This document shows, in pieces, positions 47,976 to 64,000 of a DNA stretch of 64,000 nt. The notes under the pieces were generated by a model that saw only the letters and a program-made list of their open reading frames with translations, did not search any database and was not told where the DNA came from. Within the stretch, counting starts at the first letter, position 1. Each line of letters begins with the position of its first letter. The DNA lies in the NCBI RefSeq assembly GCF_933775445.1, contig NC_065874.1:14527001-14591000 (forward strand), in the 5' to 3' direction. The position numbers were made by a program, and so were the translations under genes. This stretch comes from Argentina anserina. Lineage: Eukaryota; Streptophyta; Magnoliopsida; Rosales; Rosaceae.

Positions 47976-50197
47976 ATGGATAATGTCTCACAAGTGAGCT
48001 CAATAGAAAATATGGATGATTGTCTTGAAAATGATGAATCTATGCTGGCCACAGAATCTGACATAAAATTTGCAGTTGATAAAGTTGATCATGGTTTTGT
48101 GGATGAAAAAAGCTTGGGTAGAAGGGATGATTCCTATGAGGAACTCAACCAACATCAGCGAGAGACTTCTCACTCACAATGTGCAGACTTCAGAGATCAA
48201 ATTTTAGAATCTCCAGAAAAATCTTTTCCTGTGCCCATTGATTATGATCATGACAATGCTATAGAAGCAAAACCTGATTTTCAAGAGAGGAATCAGTCCA
48301 GAAACAATGATAGAAGTCATCACCAAGGTGAGATGGAAGAGTTGCATGGCAGTAATTCTTTTAAAACCTCCTCTCAATCTCAGTTGCAAACTTTTGAGAA
48401 TGAAATGGGAACTGAAGATTCTCCCAATTCACAGGAGTCTCATCTGACAGAAAGTATGGACCAGGGAGCTGGAGATTCTGCTTTATTTAGAACTATCAGC
48501 TTAGAGAAGTTACAAGATGATTCAGTTATGTCTTCCATTTGTGGAATAGAAAAGGAAGCTACTGATCGGCAAACAGAGCAGTCATTATCTTCTCCCAAAT
48601 CACACTGGTTGGATACTGAACCTATCAAAGATGACTCCCCAGGCGAGAAGAGACTACGAGGAGTACCCCAGTCTGACCTTCAGTTTCTTGGAAGATCAGC
48701 CAGAGGATCAGTATCTTCTATGACTGGGATACAAATTTCAGTTTCACCTGAAGGTTCTCCACTGCCGCTCCATTCTCTCCATGACCATAAGCAAAGATCT
48801 TCTCAGCAAGGTTTTCCAGACCCATCATATGAACCCCGATCTCATAGGGAGAGAATTTCTTCACCTGAAAGGTTTGATGTGCATACAGAAGTTGTCCTTG
48901 ACCATTTATCTCCATTGAGGAAGACAACTTCTTCTACACATGGCATTAGAAATGAATCCCTAAAGTCCCATCACTCGTCTCCAGTTCATCGGAAAAGGAA
49001 CAGGTCAGAGTCACGATCACCCTCTCGGCGTAGAGATTCTCCCACTCGGCACAGAGGTTCACCCACTCGGCACAGAGTTTCACACAGTCAGCACAGAGTT
49101 TCATCCACTCGGCGTAGACATTTACTGATTCGACATAGAGTTTCACCACCTGGGCATAGAGGTTCCCTCACTCGGCATAGACATTCCCCCACTCGGCTTA
49201 GAGATTCTTATGCCTACCAGAGAGATGATCGTGATAGAAATCGATCAAGGTCCCCGAATCCGAAATTGTATCATGGACCAAGGTCCCCTTATTCAAGAGC
49301 CCATTATAGACCAAGATCCCCTTATTCAAGAGACCATCATGGACCAACAAGGTTAACCTCTATACCCTCTTTCTTTTGTTATGAGGCATTTGTCTGTCAT
49401 CAAGGTTGACTGGCAGCAAAATTATTTGGTAGTGTTAGATTTGGTTTATCTGTGAATCTCTCCCACTTTTAGTCTATCTGATGACCTCACAAACTTGAGA
49501 CAATTGCGTTTTCCGCTTTTTTGATACAAAATTTATCTGCAAAATTTTTTGATAGTGGGATAGTACTTTCAAACTTCATTTAGTTCATAATTCTGGTGGA
49601 TCATTGGTTATCCCCATTGAATTATGTATAACATCTAATGTGTTCTGCTGTCCTGATACTTCATCCAATTTACAGTAGGCAAAGGCAATCTCCAAGGCAC
49701 AGATCCCCTCATCATGAACATCATAATTCTCATCACAGGTCTTCTAGAAGGGCACCTTGGTCACCACCTTCTAATAGAAAAACCGGATTAGGGAAACCTG
49801 GTAGAAATTTATTTGTTGCAGGTTTCAGCTTTGTAACTTCAGAGAGAGATTTGGAAAGGAAGTTCTCTAGGTATGGACGGGTACAAGATCTTCGTATTGT
49901 TAGAGACAAGAGGTAATTCTGCTGTTTTTAACTGCAATCAGTGGGTTTGTTTTCATGGATTATAGTGAAACACCTATTTCGCTTAGCTATGATGACTTGA
50001 TATTGAAACATCTACCGAGTTATATTTTTCTCTGAATTTGATGGTTTACCTTAAATTTTCTTGCAAGGTCTGGAGATTCGCGTGGATTTGGATTTTTGAC
50101 CTTGGATAGTGATGAAAATGCTGATGCGGCGATCAGAGATCTAGATGAGACTGAATGGAATGGTCGGATTATTCTCGTGGAAAAATCAAAAACTTGA
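47976..50197 (+). CDS. RS-rich, RRM-containing splicing-factor-like protein
   Basis: Coding exons 47976-49351, 49676-49912 and 50068-50197 splice at GT-AG with matching phases (2, 2) to give 580 aa. The start ATG has an in-frame stop 12 bp upstream. Residues 1-330 are acidic, Ser-rich and probably disordered. About 330-470 is an RS-type region with 8-residue units such as SPTRHRGS repeated about eight times, then RSPYSR-type units. About 490-580 is a C-terminal RRM, with RNP2 NLFVAGFS and RNP1 SRGFGFLTL split by the last intron. Order RS then RRM, with no RS tail, is unlike classical SR proteins but similar to Tra2/SR45a-type proteins. A role in pre-mRNA splicing in the nucleus is inferred. 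The repeats are also a 24-bp coding minisatellite (49020-49205). Confidence 0.85.
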
Positions 50198-50777
50198 GGA
50201 AGCATGCATTGGCAACCTCATCACAGCTAGAGATTGGAACCTGTCTTGGTTGGTTAATCTTGTAATTACTGATCTTAATACTGTCCACCAGAATCATTGA
50301 CTCACAGTAATCACCTATGGCACATATATATCATGGGATATATTATACAGTATAAAAGTATTATGTCATCAAATTGAATGAACTCTAATATCTTCTTTGT
50401 AGGAACTAAAATGTCATCAAATTGCTCGTTTTTTTTAATGTTTCTTTTTTGCAACGTGCAAATAACGGTTTAAGTTGCACAGAATCTGTACATTTGCAAG
50501 TACATCCTCGTTGAAATCAGCCAGAATTCCAGGTTGAATTCCCTCTCCATTAGTTGATAAATATTAATAAAACAGATGCTTTTGTCCCTAATATATGATT
50601 GCTGTTTAGTGGATCAGTTGGTAAAGTTGTACAATATTGAAGAGATTCAAGAGAATGAAGCTTCCCTTCTTAATTTTTGCAATTAGATATAATCAATAGA
50701 CGAAAAGCAAAAGGTTAGGATGGCTGCGCTGATCTGAGCAATACACAAGATTATCAAGATTGTCGTTATAAATGTTA

Positions 50778-51159
50778 GGTAAAAATGTCAATTTGCACCT
50801 CAAATTTGGTTATAATTGTCAGTTTGCACCCCGAACTTATATTTGAGTCAATTTACTTTCTAAACTTACTAAAAATTGCCGATTCGCACTCAATCTATTA
50901 AATTTAATATTTTTCATCCAATTTTAAGTCACATGTCATGCATTTGATAGACAGTATAACATAATATATTTATTCATATTTAATTTAATAATGAAATAAA
51001 TAATAAAATTACTTAAGAGGAACACTTGCTTCTATGTTTTTTTTATTTTTTCGAAATATGTTATTAATTTATATATTTATTATTTTACGTGATATGATAT
51101 GTTAAAAGATATTAGAAAAATATAAATAAATACCTAGAAAATTAAAAATAAATGTGTAC

Positions 51160-51190
<31 letters not shown>

Positions 51191-51510
51191 CACTTCACAC
51201 TATATTTGAATGGGTGGGTATGTTGAATAAATAATTCGAAGTAGGGTTAAGTATGCAAAAAAAAAGATGTAAATAAATAATTTGATTAAAAAAATAATCT
51301 TCATTTTAAAGAATATTTTTTATTTTGTTTTTAAGAAAAATATAAATAAAAAATAATAATATTACCCCTCATGTGCATGACATGTGACGCAAAATTGGAT
51401 AGAAACAGTTAAATTTAACGGATGTGGTGCAAATCGATAATTTTTATCAAGTTCAGGAGGTAAATTGACTCAAATGCAAATTCAACCAAGTGTATTTTGA
51501 TAATTTTACC
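50778..51510. mobile_element. MULE-type MITE, 733 bp, with 9-bp target duplication
   Basis: The left end starts GGTAAAAATGTCAATTTG and the right end is its inverted relative (...TTGATAATTTTACC). Long, imperfect inverted arms extend about 150-180 bp each side (for example CAATTTAC...CTCAA; CACATGTCATGCA versus TGCATGACATGTG). TAAATGTTA flanks both ends exactly (50769-50777 and 51511-51519), a perfect 9-bp duplication typical of Mutator-like elements. The AT-rich centre holds an (AT)n run at 51166-51189 and no ORF. Confidence 0.85.
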
Positions 51511-51519
51511 TAAATGTTA

Positions 51520-52900
51520 TTAACAACTCTTCGGAGGACTTGTATAACATTTAAATTCGTATGTTTAACTTCGGTACACACTTCTTTTTTGTTAGGCAAA
51601 AAGAATTACCATTTCGTTAAGAGAACACCAACGTACAAACACTATAATAGATGCGGAAATAGCCCAGAAAGATCACAACCGCAGACAGAATTGCAGCAGG
51701 ACTGCAGGAGGAAATCGGCCAAACCAGGTAGCTTGGGATACGATGAACACAATTGCAAACAAAGAGCACCACAGAATATCCTTCCTAACTAAATTAGGTA
51801 CACATCCATGATAACAAAATTATACAATTTGCAGCTGTACTCAGATTCCAGGACAAAATCATTCCTTCTCCAAAAATATCCAAATATATAAGGCACAAAT
51901 AACATGCAATTCACACCGTATGATGTTATTTATATATAATAAGATAACATAATGATGAATTGATGATGAAATAAAGCAACATCAGAAAGCAGCCACTCAC
52001 GTTTATATTTCAAGCCCTACAACAACCTCAAGTGTTTGTTGCTTTCCAGTAACAAATTAATGAAATTACAGATGATATATAAAGCTCAACAATTTCATTT
52101 TACACTTGTGTAATATGTGTTTTGAAGAACAGAATATGTAATATATAACGAAGTATTTTTTGTTTCGAAACTCTTATTGGTAAATTAAGTAAAACGAAAC
52201 TGATGGGTCATGACAACCTTGTTTTACTCGGTATTTACTATGTATCAATGATATGGAGACTGCTTCTAACCTTGTGGAGATCATCCCAATCAAACCGCGT
52301 GTCAAGAAGCAATCAAAGGTCCGCAATTGCGATTACGAGTCTTGTTTAATTGGTCTGATCTGATCAGATCATTACCAGTGTTTGTTAAACAGATTTTAAC
52401 GGTGGCCCATGATTGGACACCTTTCATGTTTCCAGCTTTGTCTAGGAACTACGACACTTTTCCCATGTACCTGCGTGTCCAAGTCCTCACTATTGTACTC
52501 TTTTTCTGGATCTGAAACTTCCAAATATCTATCTTCAGTATGTCAACCAAACAAAAAAGGAGTTTGTGACTTTATCAAAAGGGCCTTTCCTTTTGTGAAT
52601 TTGTGAGTTTCAATTATTATTATGAATGCTCAGCTGCAAATGCAATATCACTCTTAATAAGAACTCTAAATATTAGCCACACAACAAGGACACGATACTG
52701 AAGATAGATGCCTAAATCACATACTATCCTTAGTTATTGCTTTTATAATTGATAATGAAGTTAGTGAGTTAGCTGTAAAGATTAATCTGACACTGCACAA
52801 AGTTAGGCCTAATTGTTTGTGATCCCTACAAATTAAACCCAAAAACGTGTCAGATACAAATCCTAGATAACAGAGATCTGCATCACTGCCAAAATATCAG
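51520..52900. other. Intergenic; no gene recognised
   Basis: Short ORFs (51514-51792, 52327-52606) lack domain-like content. A TATA-like CTATAAAT at 52925 may serve the CDPK gene. Confidence 0.45.
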
Positions 52901-53492
52901 CCTATCATCTCTCTGTGACTGCCCTCTATAAATTACTTGTATATAAGGAAAGAAAATACAAGATATGATTGAATAACCAGTCAACCTTTGATTCCCCTTA
53001 GCCCAGCCCTGGCTTGCTTGCTGTCTTTGTCTCTTCATTGGCATTGATTAGTCCTCTGAGGAATCCCAGACTGAAACTTTCACCAAGTCCTCCCATTGAT
53101 TGAAATAACAACAGTTGACCTAGTGTTCCTCCCTACTTGGTACTTTCCTCCTTCAAAAAGCCCCAACAAACTCTGATCCATTCCCATTAAACCCTTTTCC
53201 CAAGTTTCCATATTTACCATATCCCCTGCATATTCTCCCCTGATCCTCATCTGGGTTCTCACCCCTTATCTCCAATCCTCATTATTTCATCATTTCTGAT
53301 CCAAAGTCTCTTCCTTTTTTTCTTTCTCAAATCCAGTCTATTTCAGCTCATCCTTCACCAATTGAGCGAATTCCCCACTTGGGTCTTCTCATTTCCTTGA
53401 AAAGATTCAATCTTTTATATTTGGTTACAGAAAAGATTCAACCTTTGCTCGCATACAAATCCATTTTGTCTTTCTTCGGGGAATAAGGCCAA

Positions 53493-57755
<4,263 letters not shown>

Positions 57756-58450
57756 CTCTTAGTTGCATCACTAGGCATATATGTGTAAATTGAGGAGCTA
57801 TATGCTTAGATTGAGAGGCACTTTGAGCCATACAAGTAGGCGATGCTTGCTTTTTTTTTTTTTTATTACAATCCACCAGTTATAGATAGTTGCCGTGATG
57901 ATAAAATTTTACTTCGCATTGCTTTTGAGTTGCAAGTGGGACAGTTGTGCATCACAAAGTCATCAGCTTACATGTTTGTATCTTCTTTATTTTTGACTCC
58001 ATCTTGGTTCGTTGGTATTTTGAGGAATAATTAAAAAGGGCTAATTTTTTAGCTTGCAAGTTTTTCTCTGGTAAACGCTTCCATTTCTTTCATGTGTTTT
58101 CTTAACGTAGCAGTCCTAAAAGATGCTTGCATATGATTCATTTGTTTCTAGTTTGAGCCTTATTGCTCTCTGATAAATACCAATCGAAGAGAAACATTGC
58201 TAGATTCAAGAGCAATGCCTTGACATCATTATGCATCATCATATTCGAGTTCTATTACAGAGCTAATTTAAGCCTGTTCTCACATTGATCGCCTTGGAGC
58301 TGAATAAATTGGCCGAGCTCTTTGTGCTGGTCACTTCGCTGTTGCACCAGAACTCTTAATTCTCGTAGCTAAAGTCTTCCTTCAGTCCTTTCACTGCTTG
58401 GTACTTCCATCAGCCTGGATGCTCAAGACTCCTAAACCTTCAGGAATCTT
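57756..58450. other. 3' flank of the CDPK gene
   Basis: No gene. Contains a poly-T run (57851-57864) and probably the 3' UTR. Confidence 0.45.
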
Positions 58451-58598
58451 AGGGAATGCACTTATAAGTAAAAGAACATTCAATCTTCCACGAGATGATA
58501 CTAATTGAAGATGGAGCGTAATTGGCAGTACATGAAGGATCATTCTTAATTTTCAATATTTCGTTATAAACGAAACAAGTCTGTTGATGGCCATTTTC

Positions 58599-59192
58599 CA
58601 GATAAGGAAGTAGATCTTTCAATATGCAAACAGCAGTCGATGAAAGCAAGGTTGGTTTAACTAGCGATGTTTGTCTTTGGGGTTTGACAAAGCATGTGTA
58701 ATGTGTTGCGAGATTCTCAACGGCTATAGCAAGAATTGCACTTGTCAATCGACAAAGAGCTCTCGATAAAAGTAGGGGGTTTATCAAGCCAATGTTTGTC
58801 TTCGGGGTTTGATAAACCATGTGTGGCAAGAACCTCAGCAGCAATATTAGCCATCTGGTGAACAACAGAAAATGTGGACTGGTGAAAGCTGCGTGACATG
58901 TATTGAATCTCACCGATGATCTGACCAAATGAGGAGGAGGACGAGGAGGAAATGAAGTGTCAGAATCATCAGAAGTTGTATACGTTTGTAGAGCATTCAC
59001 AAGTCACAACACGTACGGAGTCACCCGCGGCCAACCAAGTTCCTTAGCTAGGCACAGAGCCTCTAGTGCTGCCATTGCCACCGCATCGTCCTCCGATTCA
59101 ACAGTAAGGCATTTTGCCGCCACAAAACGTCCGTTTGAATCTCGAGCAACCACACCTAGACCTCCCTTACTTACAATATCTAAGTATGACAA
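58599..59192 (-). pseudogene. RNase H-like domain fragment (LINE-type, RVT_3-like)
   Basis: The minus strand reads GGLGVVARDSNGRFVAAKC..., then AMAALEALCLAKELGW (59192-59005), as in the plant RNase H domain found in LINE retroelements and related host proteins. After a frameshift at about 59000 it continues with SVVHQMANIAAEVLATHG (about 58840-58800), the family's 'H..N..A..LA' end. A short tail segment (about 58640-58720) is a diverged duplicate of 58775-58860. It lacks an upstream reverse transcriptase, has frameshifts and is probably non-functional. Confidence 0.6.
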
Positions 59193-59197
59193 GATTT

Positions 59198-59370
59198 AGA
59201 GAATGAATTTTCTGATATTTATCCATCTCACACTAGAGGCTACATATAGAGTTTATATTGTACTACAACCTCATTGTACTACAATCTTATGTACTACCAT
59301 ATATTGAATAGGAAAGTACTAACTGCATGATGTACATCCCTATATTACATTCTATGACTCACGCTGATAC
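59198..59370 (-). repeat. Probable 3' LTR part of the Copia element, with polypurine tract
   Basis: GAGAAGGAG on the minus strand (59371-59379) directly follows the RNase H end and should be the polypurine tract. The LTR would run from about 59370 to about 59198. No matching copy was found at the other end, so its boundaries are uncertain. Confidence 0.45.
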
Positions 59371-62300
59371 TCCTTCTCAAGTTGACGCATACATATCAAT
59401 CATGTCAAATTTGCTAAGTGAGTCATAAAACGCTTTCTTAGAAACTCATTTAGTGAGTATATCTGCAAACTACTTTTCAATGTGGACAAAAATGAAGCTA
59501 ATAATCTTGCTTTTATGAAATGACAATCCACTTTCACATGTTTAGTACGATCATGTTATACTGGATTTTGTGATATATCAATTGCTGCTTTGTTATCACA
59601 ATACAATTACATAGCATTTTTCAACTTAACACCTAAATCACATAGTAGATTTCTCAACCACAAAAATTCACACACTCCATGAGTCATACCTCTATACTTA
59701 GCCTCAACACTCGATCTGGCCACAATTTTATGCTTCTTACTTATCTATGTGACCAAATTACCTCCCACAAAGGTAAAGTAACCTGATGTTGACCTCATGT
59801 CTGTAATATTTCTAGCCCAGCCTGCATCTATAAAGCCACTAACCTTAAGAATGTTGTTGTGTTTAGAGAACATTACTCATCTCCCTGGAGCTGACTTCAA
59901 GTACCTCAAAATTCTTACAACAACATCCATATGACTCTCACTTGAATTATGCATGAACTTGTTCACTATACTCACTGCATAAGCAATATTTGGTCTAGTA
60001 TAGGTCAAATAAATCAAGCGCCCAACGAACCTCTGATAACAAGCTCGATCAGTTAGTGTCTGGTCTAGATACTCTACTAGACGATGGTTATCTCAATATG
60101 GGTGTCGATAGGTGTGCAATCTAACATACATATCTCTGTCAAAAAATCAAGTATGTACTTACTCTGGTACAAGTAGATCCCGTCTCTCCCTCTTGCTACC
60201 TTAATCCCTAAGAAATACTTGAGATCACCCAAGTCCTTCATCTCAAACTCAAAAGACAACTGTCCCTGTAGCCGATCCATCTCTACAGTATTATTGCCAG
60301 TAATCACCATATTATCAACATATATAATCAAAGCCACTACATTCTCTTGCTAGTGCTTAAGAAGCATGGTATGATCTGAATTACTCTATTTGTAACCAAT
60401 CTTCTGCATAAACTGTGAGAAACTCCCAAACCAGGCACAAGGTGACTTTTTGAGACCATATAGAGACTTTCTCAATTTGCAAACAAAATCACAAGAAGTA
60501 GTTACGTACCTTGAAGGGAGACTCATATACACCTCTTCAGCTAACTCTCCATGAAGAAATGCATTCTTGACATCAAAATGTCGGAGTGACCAATTCAAAC
60601 TAGCAGCAAATGAAAGGAGAACTCGGATAGTGTTCATCTTTGCAACATAAGCAAAAGTCTCATCATAATCAATACCATATGTCTGATTAAACCCCTTTGC
60701 AACAAGACGTGCTTTATACATGCTTATTTATTCATCTGCATTATGCTTCACAGTGAATACCCAATGACACCCTATGACCTTCTTGCCATGTGGTGGAGGC
60801 ACAAGTTCCCAAGTATCATTTTTCTACAATGCATCCATCTCTTCCTCCATTGCTTTCCTCCATTTTGGATCCCCCTAATGCATCATGCACTTTATTAGGT
60901 ACTGATACAACATATATTTGATTCACAAATAATTCATATGACTTTGATAATCTCCTAGAGGATATATAGTTGGCTACTAGATATTTTGATTTGGCCTGTA
61001 AACTAAGTTCATATCTTTTAGGGGATTAACCTCTAGTAGATTTGTTTGGTAACACATATTGCCCATTATCAGACTCAATACTAGTACCAGTGGATGGACA
61101 TACCTTAGATGTGTGATCTTCTGCACCAGTAAGTTGTTGGTCGGGGGTATGAGTGATGGCGGGAGGGGCAGTTGCTCTCTCAACTATTGGTTCTCCTTCT
61201 CAACCCTGGTTCTCCTTCTACATCTGGTGGAGCTTATGCCACTGTTGGTACTTGATTATCTGAAGTTTCCACCTCAGAATGAGTTTCTGCTACTAGATTC
61301 AAAGTATTTCCAACATTACTCTTTCAGATTTCTCCTACTCGCCATGATACAGCTCTTTAAAAAATATATTCTCACCTGAAGGGCTGGATTAGAAGAGGTA
61401 AAATAACGCATGTGCTCAAAGAAAGTAACATTCATAGTGACATAATACTTTCTGGTGGGTGGATGATAACCTTTCTGATGGCTTTCATATCCAACAAACA
61501 CACACTTGATCGCTTGGGAATCCAACTTTGACTTTCTATGACTTTTAGGGACATGAACAAAAGCCACACAACCAAAAATACGGGCATGTATTTTGCGAAA
61601 AGAGGCAATGGATACATGAGATGCAAGAACCTGAAGATGAACTTTTCCCTAAAGGACACTAGATGGAAGACGATTGATAAGATTGGCTGAAGTTGCTACA
61701 ACATCACCCCACATATACTTAGGCATATGAGTACTAAAAAGAATGGAACAAGCATATCAAAGAGATGACGGTTTTTTTTTCTTTCGAACACCCCATTTTG
61801 CTCTGGTGTTCGTGGACATGTGGTTTGGTGAATAATCCCATGATCTTTCAAAAACTGTTGAAAAACATGACTGACATACTCACCCCCCCCATTATTAGAA
61901 CGAAGAATCCTAATAGTACTATTATACTGTGTTTGGACATGAGTGTGAAAATCTTGAAAAACAGGAAAAACCTTATCACTGGTTTAAAGAAGAACAACCC
62001 ATGACGACCTAGTGCAATCATTAATAAATGACACACAATACCGCATACCCGTGACTATAGGCTCATTGGAAGGTCCCCAAACATTAGAATGAATTAATTC
62101 ACAAGGAGTATGACTCTTTGAAAAGCTCAGAGTATAGGTAAAACGATGACTCCTAGCAATGACACATGTTTCACAACGCAAAGATGACTCATCCACACCA
62201 ATAAATAAAGAAAGCATTTTTTTTTTCATAACATGGAAAGATGAATGTCTCAATCGACGATACCACAACCAAATTTCACTTAGCTGATTAGAACTTGCTG

Positions 62301-62724
62301 TCAGAGTGATGGGTGGCTGTGCTCTTGGTTTATGTTCTGCATATGTCTGATCTAGGTAAAATAATATACCCCTCAAATCCCCTCGATCGAGTATCTCTCT
62401 GGTGAGAAGATCCTAAAAAATCACATGCATGGGGAAAAAGGTTATAAAACATCGAGACTCAATGTTCAACTGGGGGACATATAACAAGTGATGTGATAAA
62501 TCAGGTACAAATATAACATTATGAAGTTCTAAAGTAGGAGTGATACGAACTGACCATCTCCCTAACACAGAAAAAGCCTCACCATTAGCATTAGTGACAT
62601 AGGACACAAGTGGAGGAGATAACTCAGTAATATAATAAGATTTATCATAAGTCATATGATCGAAGGCACCAGAATCAATAATCCAAGTATCATAACCAAC
62701 AAAGATATAAACTTTCAAAGCCAT
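59370..62724 (-). pseudogene. Degenerate Ty1/Copia polyprotein
   Basis: Domains occur in Copia order on the minus strand: protease with IIDSGAFDHM (62724-62413); GAG-pre-integrase and integrase N-part (62376-61984: WYRRLRHSSF, CETC, HSNVWGPS, FINDCTRSSW); integrase C-part (61740-61316: CVFVGYESHQKGY); reverse transcriptase (60721-60077: KARLVAKGFNQTYGIDYDET, LYGLKKSPCAW, IIYVDNMVI); RNase H (about 60060-59380: YCDNKAAIDI). Frames break repeatedly. The first integrase catalytic Asp (HSD) reads Asn, and the YVDD box of the polymerase reads YVDN. With stops between domains this copy cannot be active. No gag was recognised upstream. Confidence 0.9.
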
Positions 62725-63580
62725 ACCAATATTACCACTTGTAATATCTTGGTTATTTAAAGGGTAAAGTAATGGTTACTGTTTGCATTTTGAATGAAGT
62801 AAAATTGATTGGAAATATATTTGTACGTGGTGCATATTGGTAACAAACAAATTTGTGAGTTATACATGTCTTTCCAAAGTTTTGGATTATAAAGAAATAA
62901 CTTGGGAAAGAAAAATCAGAATTTGGTCTTGGAGTAATCTGGATCGTTGAGATCTCACCGTTTAATCACATCTCTTGGATTCAAGAGGTGGAAACGATAT
63001 ACATGAAAAGGGGATCCGATTGAGGGAAAGGAGGGAACGGAGACCGAACCAGTGGTCGGGATCGCGTTCTTGGTGGAGCTCGAGCACTTTTCCCTCGTTC
63101 TGTCTTTTCCGATGTCGTAGCGGTTGGGAAAGGCTTGGTATCATCAATTAGACACTTCTATAGTCATGATTTTCCATTACGGGTCTTGGGAAGGAGAATC
63201 AAAGTTAGGAAGAATCTGCAATATCAGTCATCTTTGTGTGGTTGTTGGTGATCTCGATTCTTGAACTCAAAAATCAAGATGATTATCTTGGTGAGCTCTG
63301 CATGTCCAGGTTATAGTCTAAATTCTTAAATAAATTTAAGGGATTTGGTATTCTGGGTTTTTGTTGGTTACTATGCTTGATGGTTTAAAAAGAGGAACCG
63401 ACCTCTTTCTTCTCCCTCTCAGCAATTGTCGTTTCTGGAATTGGATTAGTAGTCAGTCTAATTCGACGACTAAATTCGTCATCTTCTAGTTCTTGAATTA
63501 TCATGAGTTCTTCAGGAGATGTGTTGGAAGTTGTGTCTATTATTGGTGACCAAATTTCAGAAAGATAACGGTCCCAAAAA
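62725..63580. other. Unassigned sequence upstream of the Copia remnant
   Basis: No gag domain, LTR copy or host gene recognised. Confidence 0.35.
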
Positions 63581-63703
63581 AATCTTTATGAACATTCAGG
63601 GTTCATGCGACCCTCAAGTCGCACCCAGAAGATTGGCAGTAATACTAGAGCTCTAGATGATCATCCCCACAACCGGCCAAGGAGTGGTTCTGACATATGC
63701 CTA

Positions 63704-63866
63704 CGCCACTAAGGCCGCCACACAGGCAAAACATTGAAATACATTTTGCCACTTTGGCCGTCGCTAAGGCTAAATCATATGTATTCATTTTCTTTCGCCA
63801 AACTGGCCGCCACTAAGGCAGAACAACTCATACAAAGTCTTTTGCCTCATAAGACCGCCACAAAGA
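63704..63866. repeat. Tandem repeat of about 46-bp period, four copies
   Basis: A GCCACT(A/T)(A/T)GGCCG(C/T)C...(A)AGGC core occurs at 63704, 63748, 63797 and 63843 (spacings 44, 49 and 46 bp). The style resembles tandem blocks inside plant LTRs. The window ends before any LTR edge is seen. Confidence 0.7.
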
Positions 63867-64000
63867 CAACACCACAACCCATAAAGCTACACACGCAATA
63901 ATCATACCGGAAGATTCCGGTAACAACAAAATAATCACCACACAATAATGCCGGAAGGTACATTTTCTTCCCATCCGGTCACACAACATATAAGCACTTC

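Noticed and set aside
60077..62724. Active Copia element.
   Set aside because: YVDD reads YVDN, the integrase HSD reads HSN, frames are broken between domains and a 5' LTR is missing.

Overview
The window is nuclear DNA of a flowering plant, almost certainly a eudicot. The evidence is split genes with GT-AG introns, CDPK, cullin-1, SR-type and NEP1-interacting-like RING-H2 genes, and plant-type Ty1/Copia, Ty3/Gypsy, TRIM, CACTA, MULE and Helitron sequences. The style of the LTR repeats suggests a rosid, perhaps Rosaceae, but that is only a guess. There are no operons and no bacterial or viral genes.

Layout. 1-4.15 kb: remnant of a Ty3/Gypsy element with a minus-strand integrase and plus-strand (antisense) ORFs, an arrangement like the Tat lineage. 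4.7-20 kb: a large, mostly non-coding region made of copies of one repeat module. The first copy is interrupted at 5043-10279 by a 5.2-kb element with Harbinger-like inverted termini that contains LTR debris and spliced exons of an unidentified, 5'-truncated, plastid-protein-like gene. Two tandem units (about 12.5-15.84 and 15.85-20.0 kb) each look like a minus-strand transcription unit. A 226-bp Helitron lies at 10815-11040. 20.5-28.5 kb: a solo LTR, a broken RIDA gene copy, a truncated LTR with a tRNA-Asp-type primer site, another LTR fragment with a 17-bp minisatellite, and a 5-kb-spaced inverted repeat of Copia LTR sequence.

28.6-38.4 kb is the main genic block and is rich in ubiquitin-ligase genes. 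It holds an intronless CUL1-like gene, a second CUL1-like gene with one coding intron, a short decayed cullin C-terminal fragment, and a five-exon minus-strand RING-H2 membrane protein gene. 40.6-45.16 kb is a CACTA-bounded element with a 3-bp target duplication, into which a very young 1.0-kb TRIM retrotransposon (350-bp LTRs, one visible difference) has jumped. 46.5-50.2 kb is an RS-rich RRM splicing-factor-like gene. 50.8-51.5 kb is a MULE-type MITE with a perfect 9-bp target duplication. 53.5-57.8 kb is a complete eight-exon calcium-dependent protein kinase gene. 58.6-64 kb holds an RNase H-like fragment, a degenerate Ty1/Copia pol on the minus strand, and a repeat-rich end.

The intact host genes are the two CUL1-like genes, the RING-H2 gene, the RS/RRM gene and the CDPK gene. 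Nothing here is clearly a new biological system. The most unusual items are the intron-poor CUL1-like pair beside a RING gene, the gene-fragment-bearing TIR element whose empty site can be read from paralogous repeats, and the nested TRIM-in-CACTA. All comparisons were made by eye.
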